From: JANOZM01 sp031429355
GTDB lineage: Bacteria; Pseudomonadota; Gammaproteobacteria; Burkholderiales; Burkholderiaceae_E
NCBI GenBank assembly: GCA_031429355.1
Contig: JANOZM010000018.1
Location: 1-64,000, forward strand
Length of the DNA stretch: 64,000 bases
Direction of reading: 5' to 3'
This document shows, in pieces, positions 43,794-51,814 of the stretch (within the stretch, counting starts at the first letter, position 1; every line of letters starts with the position of its first letter). Under the pieces are notes generated by a model, which saw nothing but the letters and a program-made list of their open reading frames with translations, ran no database searches and was not told the DNA's origin. The translations under genes and the position numbers were made by a program.

Positions 43794-45329
43794 ATGAACG
43801 CACCTGACCTAGCAAAAGCTGTTAAAAATTCCCCTGACCTGTTTAACGGTCTGTTAGCCGAGCCCGGCGGTTTAGAGCGGCAGACGCAAGTGGCCAATGC
43901 GTTAAAGGCGGTATTGCCAGACCATTGCATCCTTGTCCGCGAGGAAGATACTCGTCCTTACGAGTGCGATGGCTTGTCAATGTTCCGCCGTTTGCCAATG
44001 GTTGTTGCTCTGCCCGAGACCGAAAGCCAAGTGCAAAAAGTGCTGCAAATTTGCAACGAATTAAAAGTGCCGGTTGTAGCGCGCGGTGCGGGTACTGGAC
44101 TTTCTGGCGGGGCCATGCCCCATGCAGCCGGTGTTGTACTGGGTTTAGCAAAATTCAATCGTATTCTTAAAGTTGATCTTTATTCGCGTACGGCCGTAGT
44201 TCAGCCCGGTGTTCGCAACTTAGCTATTTCCGAAGCTGCAGCACCTTATGGTTTGTACTATGCGCCCGATCCGTCTTCGCAAATCGCTTGCACCATCGGT
44301 GGCAATGTCGCCGAAAATTCGGGTGGCGTACATTGCTTAAAGTACGGTTTAACGATTCACAATATTTTGCGGGTTCGTATCATTACAATGGATGGCGCAA
44401 TTGTTGAGTTGGGTAGCGAGGCACTAGATGCGCCCGGCCTTGATTTGTTGTCGGTGTTTATAGGCTCTGAAGGAATGCTGGGCGTTGTTACTGAAGTAAC
44501 GGTAAAGTTAGTGCCCAAACCCAAGTTGGCGCAAGTGGTTATGGCCTCGTTTGACGACGTTGAAAAAGCAGCCCAAGCCGTTGCCAACATTATTGCTGAT
44601 GGCATCATTCCTGCGGGTTTAGAAATGATGGATAAAAAGGCCACCGAAATGGTGGAACCTTTTGTTAAAGCGGGCTACGACATGGACGCAGCCGCCATTT
44701 TGTTGTGCGAATCCGATGGCACCGTCGAAGAAGTTGCCGAAGAAATTGCGCGTATGAAAGCGGTGTTCGAACGCAGCGGTGCCACTCGTTTAGCCGTTTC
44801 GAATTCAGAAGCCGAACGTTTGCGTTTTTGGGCCGGTCGCAAAAATGCGTTTCCCGCAGCTGGTCGGGTATCGCCCGATTACTATTGTATGGACGGCACA
44901 ATTCCGCGGCGACGTTTAGGCGAAGTGTTGAACGCAATTGTTGTGATGGAAGAAAAATACCAAATGCGTTGCGCCAATGTTTTTCACGCGGGAGATGGCA
45001 ATTTGCATCCGCTCATTTTGTTTGATGCAAACGACCCTGACGAAACCCGTCGTGCCGAAGATTTCGGCGCAGAAATTCTAGAGCTATGCGTTGCTGTTGG
45101 CGGCACGGTTACAGGCGAGCATGGCGTAGGCATCGAGAAAATAAATCAAATGTGTTCGCAGTTTGATCGCAAAGAGCTTGATGCGTTTTTAAGTGTCAAG
45201 GCTGCATTCGATCCGGCAGGTTTGTTAAACCCCGAAAAAGTAGTACCCACTTTGCATCGCTGCGCCGAGTACGGACGCATGCATGTGCATGGCGGTAAGC
45301 TACCTTTTATAGACCTGCCCCGTTTTTAA
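43794..45329 (+). CDS. glcD: glycolate oxidase FAD subunit GlcD
   Basis: A 511-residue FAD-linked oxidase (E. coli GlcD 499). The PCMH-type FAD domain shows VVARGAGTGLSGGAMPHAAG near residue 100 and CTIGGNVAENSGG near 165. The C-terminal domain shows FHAGDGNLHPLILFD and GGTVTGEHGVGIEK. GlcDEF oxidises glycolate to glyoxylate at the membrane, passing electrons to quinone. A TATACT box (43783-43788) lies only five bases from the ATG and no Shine-Dalgarno is seen, so the message may be leaderless. glcE starts 2 bases after its stop. Confidence 0.95.
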   Translation: MNAPDLAKAVKNSPDLFNGLLAEPGGLERQTQVANALKAVLPDHCILVREEDTRPYECDGLSMFRRLPMVVALPETESQVQKVLQICNELKVPVVARGAGTGLSGGAMPHAAGVVLGLAKFNRILKVDLYSRTAVVQPGVRNLAISEAAAPYGLYYAPDPSSQIACTIGGNVAENSGGVHCLKYGLTIHNILRVRIITMDGAIVELGSEALDAPGLDLLSVFIGSEGMLGVVTEVTVKLVPKPKLAQVVMASFDDVEKAAQAVANIIADGIIPAGLEMMDKKATEMVEPFVKAGYDMDAAAILLCESDGTVEEVAEEIARMKAVFERSGATRLAVSNSEAERLRFWAGRKNAFPAAGRVSPDYYCMDGTIPRRRLGEVLNAIVVMEEKYQMRCANVFHAGDGNLHPLILFDANDPDETRRAEDFGAEILELCVAVGGTVTGEHGVGIEKINQMCSQFDRKELDAFLSVKAAFDPAGLLNPEKVVPTLHRCAEYGRMHVHGGKLPFIDLPRF

Positions 45330-45330
45330 C

Positions 45331-46455
45331 ATGGACGCAGCTTTGCAAAACACAGTGTTGCAAACACTGGCCGAAACGGTCGCGCAAGTTAATAATGCTG
45401 CGCAGCAAAAGTCTAGAACCGAACCGACATCGTTAACAATTGTTGGTGGTGATAGCAAGCGTTTTTACGGTGAACCACGTGCTTATAAAAACGAGCAGCA
45501 AGCAGCCAGTAATTTGCAAATTTCCACACGCGAATACAGCGGTGTTATCGATTACGAACCAAGCGAACTGGTGCTAACCGCCAGAGCGGGCACATCGTTA
45601 CTCGAAGTGGAGCGCGTGCTAGCACAGAGCGGTCAAATGCTGGGCTTCGAGCCACCTTATTTTGGCGAGCATGCCACCATAGGCGGTGTCGTAGCCGCGG
45701 GTCTTTCTGGGCCAAGGCGTGCAGCTGCCGGAGGCGCACGCGATTTTGTTTTAGGTGCAAAAATACTAAACGCTAAAGGCGAGCACTTAAACTTTGGCGG
45801 ACAAGTTATTAAGAACGTAGCTGGTTACGATGTATCGCGTTTACTGACTGGATCTTTAGGTATCTTGGGTTTGCTTACACAAGTTTCTTTAAAGGTATTG
45901 CCGCTACCGCTAGCCAATATCACCTTGGTACGAGAAGCAAGCCAAACAGATGCTTTACGCTTAACTAACGAATGGGCTGGACAGCCATTGCCGATCACGG
46001 CCACTTGCTGGTGTGATGGGGCTTTGTTTGTACGTTTAGCGGGCGCGCAAAGCGCCGTAAATAGTGCCGTTCAGCTGCTTGGCGGCCAAGCCTTACCGGA
46101 TGCGGATGATTTTTGGATTGCGGTTCGTGAGCAAACGCATTCGTTTTTTCGCGGCAATAATTTGTGGCGTTTGTCGTTGCCGTCAGTTGCCCCAGCAATA
46201 GCTATCGAGGGAACAACATTAATTGAATGGAATGGCTCGCAGCGTTGGGTGTATTCCGATCAACCGGCCGAAGCGATTCGCAAAGCAGCGCGAATTCTAG
46301 GTGGTAGTGCTACTTTGTTCCGCGCAAACGCCCCGTCAAATGACTCGCGGTTTCAAGCACTAGACCCAGTTTCAAAATCAATCCATCAAAAATTAAAACA
46401 GCAATTCGATCCGAATAATATTTTTAATCCGGGTCGTTTGTATGCCGATCTTTAA
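45331..46455 (+). CDS. glcE: glycolate oxidase FAD-binding subunit GlcE
   Basis: A 374-residue second FAD subunit of glycolate oxidase. The FAD-binding half shows GGVVAAGLSGPRRAAAGGAR near residue 133 and KNVAGYDVSRLLTGSLG near 170. The C-terminus ends FDPNNIFNPGRLYADL, which is the usual family ending. It partners GlcD and GlcF. The gene begins one base after the glcD stop and ends 13 bp before glcF, all in one operon. No glcC regulator is adjacent. Confidence 0.94.
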   Translation: MDAALQNTVLQTLAETVAQVNNAAQQKSRTEPTSLTIVGGDSKRFYGEPRAYKNEQQAASNLQISTREYSGVIDYEPSELVLTARAGTSLLEVERVLAQSGQMLGFEPPYFGEHATIGGVVAAGLSGPRRAAAGGARDFVLGAKILNAKGEHLNFGGQVIKNVAGYDVSRLLTGSLGILGLLTQVSLKVLPLPLANITLVREASQTDALRLTNEWAGQPLPITATCWCDGALFVRLAGAQSAVNSAVQLLGGQALPDADDFWIAVREQTHSFFRGNNLWRLSLPSVAPAIAIEGTTLIEWNGSQRWVYSDQPAEAIRKAARILGGSATLFRANAPSNDSRFQALDPVSKSIHQKLKQQFDPNNIFNPGRLYADL

Positions 46456-46468
46456 AGTTGAATAACCT

Positions 46469-47707
46469 ATGGAAACCCACTTAGCTGAATGGCTTAAAGA
46501 CACTCCCGATGGTATTGAGGCCGAAAGCATTTTGCGCAAATGTGTGCATTGCGGCTTTTGCACTGCAACTTGCCCGACTTATCAAATTTTAGGCGATGAG
46601 CTAGACAGCCCCCGTGGACGCATTTATTTAATTAAACAAGTGGTTGAAGGGGTAGAGCCGACCGCTTCTACCCAATTGCATTTAGATCGTTGCCTGACTT
46701 GCCGCAATTGCGAAACCGCCTGTCCATCGGGTGTGCAGTACGGTCGGTTAATCGATATTGGTCGTAAATTAGTCGACGAAAAAGTAGAGCGACCTTTGGG
46801 GCAACGCCTCTTGCGTGAAGCTTTAAAAACTGGCATGACGACGCGTGCCGCGTTCGAGCCGGCTATGAAGCTAGGGCAACTAGTTCGGCCTTTGTTACCT
46901 GCTGCACTAAAAGATAAAGTACCAAGTAAACGCGCGGCAGGCGTTACGCCAACCCGTACCCATCAACGCAAAGTACTGATGCTCAATGGCTGCGTACAAC
47001 CGGCGATGTCACCTTCGATTGATGCCGCGACGGCGCGCGTGTTAGATCAGTTTGAAGTGCAAGTGTTAGTTGTGCCCCGATCGGGGTGTTGTGGCGCGGT
47101 TAAACACCATTTAAACGACCATGACGGTGGTTTGCAGGACGCTAAGCGCAACATTGACGCTTGGTGGCCGCATATCGAAACCAACGCCGTAGAAGCCATT
47201 GTAATGAATGCTTCGGGTTGCGGTGCAATGATCAAAGAGTACGGTCACTTGTTACGCGATGATGTTGCCTATAGTGCCAAAGCAACTAAAATTAGTGCCC
47301 TGTGCAAAGACCTAATCGAGTATTTGCCTACCTTGCAATTGGCACAAAATTTAGCGCAAAAAGTAAAACGTGATTCGCAAAAAACTAAAGTAGCATTTCA
47401 TCCACCCTGCACTTTGCAGCACGGTCAGCAAATTAAAGGCGTGGTCGAAAGTTTATTAGTGCAATGTGGGGTCGATTTACAACCGGTTGGCGATAGTCAT
47501 TTATGCTGTGGTTCGGCGGGTACTTATTCGGTCTTGCAGCCCGAATTGTCTAAAGAGCTGCGCAAGCGCAAGTTAGACAACCTGCAAGCAAATAAACCAG
47601 AAATAATTCTCTCGGCCAATATTGGTTGCTTGACTCATCTACAATCTGGAACAACGACGCCCGTGCGTCACTGGATAGAGTGGCTGGATGAGGTACTTAT
47701 TCGATAG
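46469..47707 (+). CDS. glcF: glycolate oxidase iron-sulfur subunit GlcF
   Basis: A 412-residue subunit with two 4Fe-4S clusters, seen as CVHCGFCTATCPTY near residue 26 and CLTCRNCETACPSG near 75. Two cysteine-rich CCG domains follow, with GCCGAVKHHL near 207 and LCCGSAGTYSVL near 345. It carries electrons from the flavin subunits to the membrane quinone pool. The gene's 3' end overlaps the membrane C13 peptidase gene by 20 bp, so that gene is probably co-translated. Confidence 0.95.
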   Translation: METHLAEWLKDTPDGIEAESILRKCVHCGFCTATCPTYQILGDELDSPRGRIYLIKQVVEGVEPTASTQLHLDRCLTCRNCETACPSGVQYGRLIDIGRKLVDEKVERPLGQRLLREALKTGMTTRAAFEPAMKLGQLVRPLLPAALKDKVPSKRAAGVTPTRTHQRKVLMLNGCVQPAMSPSIDAATARVLDQFEVQVLVVPRSGCCGAVKHHLNDHDGGLQDAKRNIDAWWPHIETNAVEAIVMNASGCGAMIKEYGHLLRDDVAYSAKATKISALCKDLIEYLPTLQLAQNLAQKVKRDSQKTKVAFHPPCTLQHGQQIKGVVESLLVQCGVDLQPVGDSHLCCGSAGTYSVLQPELSKELRKRKLDNLQANKPEIILSANIGCLTHLQSGTTTPVRHWIEWLDEVLIR

Positions 47708-49100
47708 TTCGCAGTTGCTGTGGCAGGGCTTGGCCATTTGGTTGGTTTGGCCCGCGCTGCGCAGCGGCTCGCCCAGCTTACAATTGTCGCCGCGCGCACC
47801 ATCGATTGGTGGTGCATTGGTTTTAGTTTTACTTGGTTTGTTATTAGCTATTGGCGCGAGCTGGTGGGTACTGCCTTATGGTGAGCGAGCATTTGTTTGG
47901 CAAGGCAGCTTCGCGCTGATTTTGGCTAGTGTTCCGCTGGTATTTGTTAGTTGGGTTGCAAGCCGCCGCGTGCAAAACTTAGTACCGGATGTGTTCGGCC
48001 AAATTGTATTGCGCCTGTTGGCGGCCCTAGTACTTTACGTTGGGTTTCGATTTGCCCTCGACTTAATTATTTTTCATTTAAAAATACCGGCCCGTGCTGC
48101 TTTTGGTGCGCGTATTGTTTTAGCCATTTGGTTTGTAGTTGCCAGCGCCTTGTTTGTTAACCGCATGGTCAGTTTGGCGGATTGGGTGGCCCGCAATTTA
48201 CGATGGTGGTTAGTTGGCGTTGCAACCCTATTGGTATTGACCGCAACACCGTACTTGTTGCATCAGCACTTTTTGCCTGGCTTTTGGCTTGATTTAAAGC
48301 AAGCACCGGACGAGCCAAATTTAGCATCCGAGCGCACGTTAAATAACCAAGCGCTTTTGTTTACGCAACAAATGACCGATTTAAAACCGCAGCGACCCGG
48401 CAATATTGATGTGTACTTTGTGGGTTACGCACCGGATGCAACGCAAGATGTTTTTAAACGCGAACTTGATGTTATTTTTCCGTTAATGAACCAACGCTTT
48501 GGCACTGCTGGGCGCAGCTTGCGTTTGCAAAACCATAGCAGCAGTTTAAGCACTTACCCGATTGCGACCGAAAGTTATTTAAATGTTGCCATCGAACAAA
48601 TGGCTGCGTTAATGAATAAAGATGAAGATGTGTTTGTGTTGTATTTAACTTCGCACGGCAGTCGCGATCACAAACTAATACCAAAATTTCCACCCATGGA
48701 ACTCGAACCCATTACGCCAATTCGTCTGCGTGCGATGTTAAACCGGCACAGTATAAAGTATCGCGTAATTGTTGTGTCGGCTTGTTATGCGGGCGGTTTT
48801 ATCGAGCCATTGCAATCGCCTGATACCTTGGTTATGACGGCCTCAGCCAAAGACCGTACAAGTTTTGGCTGCAGCAACGAATCGGACTTTACTTATTTTG
48901 GTAAAGCCATTTTTGATGAGCAGTTGCGCAAAACCTATTCGTTTGAACAAGCCTTTACAAATGCGCTGCCCATTATTGCCGAGCGCGAGAAAAAAATAAC
49001 GGATGTTTTGTCCAATCCACAAATTGCAGTGGGTGCAAACATTCGGGTTCATTTAAAAAAGCTAGAAACGCAGTTGCAACAACCTAAAACAAAACCTTAA
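47688..49100 (+). CDS. membrane-anchored C13-family (legumain-like) peptidase
   Basis: A 470-residue protein. Residues 1 to about 205 hold five or six hydrophobic segments that span the inner membrane. The rest is a C13 caspase-fold peptidase, with the catalytic dyad His323 in LTSHGSRDH and Cys366 in VVSACYAGG. C13 peptidases cleave after Asn or Asp and include GPI transamidase; bacterial roles are mostly unknown. The start overlaps glcF by 20 bp without a separate promoter, so it is the fourth gene of the glc operon in this genome, although a glycolate role is not evident. Confidence 0.87.
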   Translation: MRYLFDSSQLLWQGLAIWLVWPALRSGSPSLQLSPRAPSIGGALVLVLLGLLLAIGASWWVLPYGERAFVWQGSFALILASVPLVFVSWVASRRVQNLVPDVFGQIVLRLLAALVLYVGFRFALDLIIFHLKIPARAAFGARIVLAIWFVVASALFVNRMVSLADWVARNLRWWLVGVATLLVLTATPYLLHQHFLPGFWLDLKQAPDEPNLASERTLNNQALLFTQQMTDLKPQRPGNIDVYFVGYAPDATQDVFKRELDVIFPLMNQRFGTAGRSLRLQNHSSSLSTYPIATESYLNVAIEQMAALMNKDEDVFVLYLTSHGSRDHKLIPKFPPMELEPITPIRLRAMLNRHSIKYRVIVVSACYAGGFIEPLQSPDTLVMTASAKDRTSFGCSNESDFTYFGKAIFDEQLRKTYSFEQAFTNALPIIAEREKKITDVLSNPQIAVGANIRVHLKKLETQLQQPKTKP

Positions 49101-49168
49101 CCAGTGGCGTTTCGTTTTTTTAACTCGCGTTTTATTGATCAACAACGCCCCTTTTTTAACGACTGCTT

Positions 49169-49831
49169 ATGAACGTTAATCAACATTTGCCGCCGCAGCT
49201 TACTTGGTACTTCGACTTTATTTCGCCCTACGCTTACTTGCAAAGCGAATGCTTAGAACAGTTTGAAGCCGTAGGTGCATTACAGTTAAAACCCATTTTG
49301 TTTGCGGGCCTTTTAAAGCACTGGGGGCAACTTGGGCCTGCCGAGATTGTTCCAAAACGTCAATGGACTTTCGAGCATGTAGTTTGGCAAGCGCATCAAC
49401 ATCACATACCAATTGGTATGCCGCCAGCACACCCATTTAACCCCTTGCCGTTTTTGCGCTTAGCGATTGCCTGCGAATGTTCGCGCGAAGCGGTGCGTGA
49501 AATTTTTCGGTTTATTTGGCTCAAAGGACATGCATTTGAAAATGAAGCAGCCTTTGAAGAGCTAATGTCATCGTTAAACAAAACGCGCGCCGACTTAGAA
49601 TTACCCGCAGTAAAAGAACAACTCAAGGCCAACACTGAGCAGGCAATTATCAATGAAGTCTTTGGCGTACCCACAATACTAGTTGAATCCGAAGGGCGGC
49701 CACTCCAAAAGTTTTGGGGTTTTGATTCCAGCACTATGGCGATTAGCTTTATCAAGCGCGAACCCTTTTGGTCGGAAAAAATTCTGGCGCAAGCGCAAAA
49801 CTTACCGAATGGTCTGCAGCGAAAACGATAG
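49169..49831 (+). CDS. DsbA-fold 2-hydroxychromene-2-carboxylate isomerase family protein
   Basis: A 220-residue DSBA-like thioredoxin-fold protein of the HCCA isomerase group. The start TWYFDFISPYAYLQSE is typical: the usual CxxC is replaced by SPYAY, which in this family binds glutathione. The later segments EVFGVPTILVESEG and WGFDS also fit. The named reaction isomerises a naphthalene-degradation intermediate, but most members act on unknown substrates. Its 3' end (49786-49836) is duplicated, with drift, at 57852-57902, on the far side of the peptide locus. An IS91 remnant follows closely. Confidence 0.88.
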   Translation: MNVNQHLPPQLTWYFDFISPYAYLQSECLEQFEAVGALQLKPILFAGLLKHWGQLGPAEIVPKRQWTFEHVVWQAHQHHIPIGMPPAHPFNPLPFLRLAIACECSREAVREIFRFIWLKGHAFENEAAFEELMSSLNKTRADLELPAVKEQLKANTEQAIINEVFGVPTILVESEGRPLQKFWGFDSSTMAISFIKREPFWSEKILAQAQNLPNGLQRKR

Positions 49832-49836
49832 TTCAA
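49786..49836 (+). repeat. att-like 51-bp repeat, left copy (3' end of the isomerase gene)
   Basis: These 51 bases match 57852-57902 at 46 positions. All five differences are transitions, and within the coding part three are synonymous third-position changes. Neither flank matches beyond the repeat. It covers the last 15 codons plus stop of the isomerase gene. The pair brackets the exported-peptide locus, so it resembles the attachment-site duplication left by an element that integrates into a gene 3' end. No integrase is seen. Confidence 0.6.
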
Positions 49837-49850
49837 TAGTAGTGGCTCTT

Positions 49851-50140
49851 CCTGCAGCGCCAAGCGATAGAGAAGATCCTGAATCACTTAGGGTCAGAGG
49901 CGCGACCGCCTCCCCGAGCACTAGCGCGCAGACAGATGGAGTTCTAATGCGTCCGGTGTAAAAAGACAAACCAACAACGCAATACTTCAGCCTAAATATT
50001 CTGGCTACAAAGGTGGCCGCGTGAAATGTAAATTGGGGTCTAATAACGCGGTTTTTTAGGGGTGCTTTCGCGATGCATTGGCGTGTGCCGATGTAATCAC
50101 GCAGACCAGCTGTCATGCAATCAAGTCAGGGGCTCATTTG
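49851..50140 (+). pseudogene. IS91-type remnant with downstream element end
   Basis: The bases 49855-49945 encode the IS91 transposase C-terminus, ILNHLGSEARPPPRALARRQ then a stop. The following stretch to about 50130 is homologous, with substitutions and indels, to the Cys-rich region after copy 1 (12055-12309): LQPKYSGYKGG is still readable, but most of the Cys codons are lost. The rest of the gap to 50497 holds a strong hairpin at 50389-50422 and otherwise nothing I can name. Confidence 0.7.
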
Positions 50141-50388
50141 ATGAAGTACGATGTTTGCCGTAGGGGCAACAGGGTTTCTAAGATGCTTTTTACCTGCGCC
50201 GATTATGTTTAAGCGGTTCCTTCATGCAAACCAAACGACTTCTTGGAATTGGTGAGGCTCTGGCGCATTTGAATGCGCTTTAATTTGCGTGGCGCTAAAA
50301 CGCGTTACTGATTAGAGCGGGGTGGTGCGGTTTAATTTGGTGCAGTTGTAAATAGCAACTCGACAACATTTTGTTTGTCAATTAGCCA

Positions 50389-50422
50389 AACGGCCTAGTT
50401 TTCGCTAATTAACTAGGCCGTT
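50389..50422 (+). promoter_or_regulatory. hairpin in the leader of the peptide-export operon
   Basis: AACGGCCTAGTT and AACTAGGCCGTT pair perfectly over 12 bp around a 10-nt loop. A second small dyad, TCGTCT...AGACGA, follows at 50422-50440. Both lie 60-110 bp upstream of the HlyD gene. No T-run follows the main stem, so it is not a typical terminator; an attenuator, operator or transcript boundary are possible. Confidence 0.55.
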
Positions 50423-50497
50423 CGTCTAATATACAGACGAGCTTTGTTCGGTCAGTATCCACTTTGAATTTGATTTTTTGGACTTCCGAGGCAAATC

Positions 50498-51814
50498 GTG
50501 ACTTTACCCCCTCTCTCGCAGTTGTTCCGCATTGAAGCGCTAGAAGCGCAAAAGTCGCAATGGTTGGGTTCGATTGTTTTGATGCGACCGCTGTCGTTTT
50601 CGGTAGTTTGTTTGGCGGCATTGGGAATTGCATTTGCTTTAGTCGCCTTGTTAGTATTTGGTCAGTACACCAAACGAGCTCGCGTAATGGGTGTTTTAGC
50701 ACCCGAGCGTGGGGTCCTAAAAATAGTGCCACCGCAAACCGGTTTAATTATTGCGCGGTACGTCAACGAAGGTGATCGGGTTAAGGCAGGTGAAAAGCTC
50801 TTTATCTTGTCTCTAGATCGCGTAACACAAAACGGTTCAATACCAGCAGTTGTCAATGGCAACAACCGTTCCCAATTTGCCAGCGCCGCAATTTTAGAAT
50901 CGTTTAAAGCGCGTAAAAGTAATCTAGCGATTGAACGCAACAATCAAATGGCCTTGGCCACTCAACAACGCCAACAAATAGGCGTCTCAATTAGTAATGG
51001 CGAACTTGAACTTACCCAACTGCGCCGAGAAATCACTACTCAAACCACGAGAGTTAAATCTGTTGAGGGTCAAGTTGCAAAACTACAAAGCTTAGCTGAT
51101 CAGAAATTCGTTTCTGACATGGCCTTGCAACAGAAGACGGATGAAGTATTAGACCAACAGTCTCGTTTGCAAGGTCTGGAACGCGCACTTATCGAACGTA
51201 TTCGCGCTTTAACTTCTTTGCGCAGCGAATTTTTACAGCTGACAATTAAAAACGAACGTGAACGTGCTGCAATAGATCGCAGTGTGATGGAGCTAGACCA
51301 AGCGACTATCCACATCGAGTCGCAACGCGAAATTATTATTACCGCACCGCAATCCGGAACGGTGTCGTCCGTACAAGCCGAGGTCGGTCAAATTGCAACC
51401 GGACAACCGCTATTGGCGATCTTGCCCGAGGGTGCGCAACTTCAGGCGCAACTGTTTGCCCCTAGCGCCAGCGTCGGCTTTGTAACACCGGGCCAAACCG
51501 TACGCCTACGTTACTCTGCCTATCCCTACCAAAAGTTCGGCCAACATAATGGCAAAGTATTGGCAGTAACTCGCGTTCCTTTTGGTGCGCAAGAACTTCC
51601 AGCAGACCTCGGCCAAACGGTTATCGCCGCTGCACAACTGGGCGAGGGCTTGTATCGAATTACGGTGTCCCTTGACCAACAAACAATTCTCGCCTATGGC
51701 AAGCCACAAGCCTTGGTTGCAGGCCTTCAATTAGAAGCCGATCTACTTAATGAAACCCGGAGCTTGTTGGAATGGGTGTTTGAACCACTGTTTAGTATTA
51801 AAGGCCGAATATGA
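50498..51814 (+). CDS. HlyD-family periplasmic adaptor for peptide export
   Basis: A 438-residue membrane-fusion protein of the CvaA/RaxA type. One transmembrane helix lies near residues 30-55, then a lipoyl-like half motif GLIIARYVNEGDRVKAGE near 92, a long periplasmic coiled coil (about 150-275), the second lipoyl half TAPQSGTVSSVQAEVGQIATG near 285, and a beta-barrel. It links the inner-membrane ABC exporter to a TolC-like channel, which is not encoded here. The start is GTG at 50498 after CGAGGC. It overlaps the exporter gene by 4 bp. Confidence 0.9.
   Translation: MTLPPLSQLFRIEALEAQKSQWLGSIVLMRPLSFSVVCLAALGIAFALVALLVFGQYTKRARVMGVLAPERGVLKIVPPQTGLIIARYVNEGDRVKAGEKLFILSLDRVTQNGSIPAVVNGNNRSQFASAAILESFKARKSNLAIERNNQMALATQQRQQIGVSISNGELELTQLRREITTQTTRVKSVEGQVAKLQSLADQKFVSDMALQQKTDEVLDQQSRLQGLERALIERIRALTSLRSEFLQLTIKNERERAAIDRSVMELDQATIHIESQREIIITAPQSGTVSSVQAEVGQIATGQPLLAILPEGAQLQAQLFAPSASVGFVTPGQTVRLRYSAYPYQKFGQHNGKVLAVTRVPFGAQELPADLGQTVIAAAQLGEGLYRITVSLDQQTILAYGKPQALVAGLQLEADLLNETRSLLEWVFEPLFSIKGRI

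Noticed and set aside
44705..45025. 106-codon frame inside glcD
   Set aside because: Same-strand shadow of glcD with Arg/Ser/Cys-rich composition typical of an out-of-frame reading.
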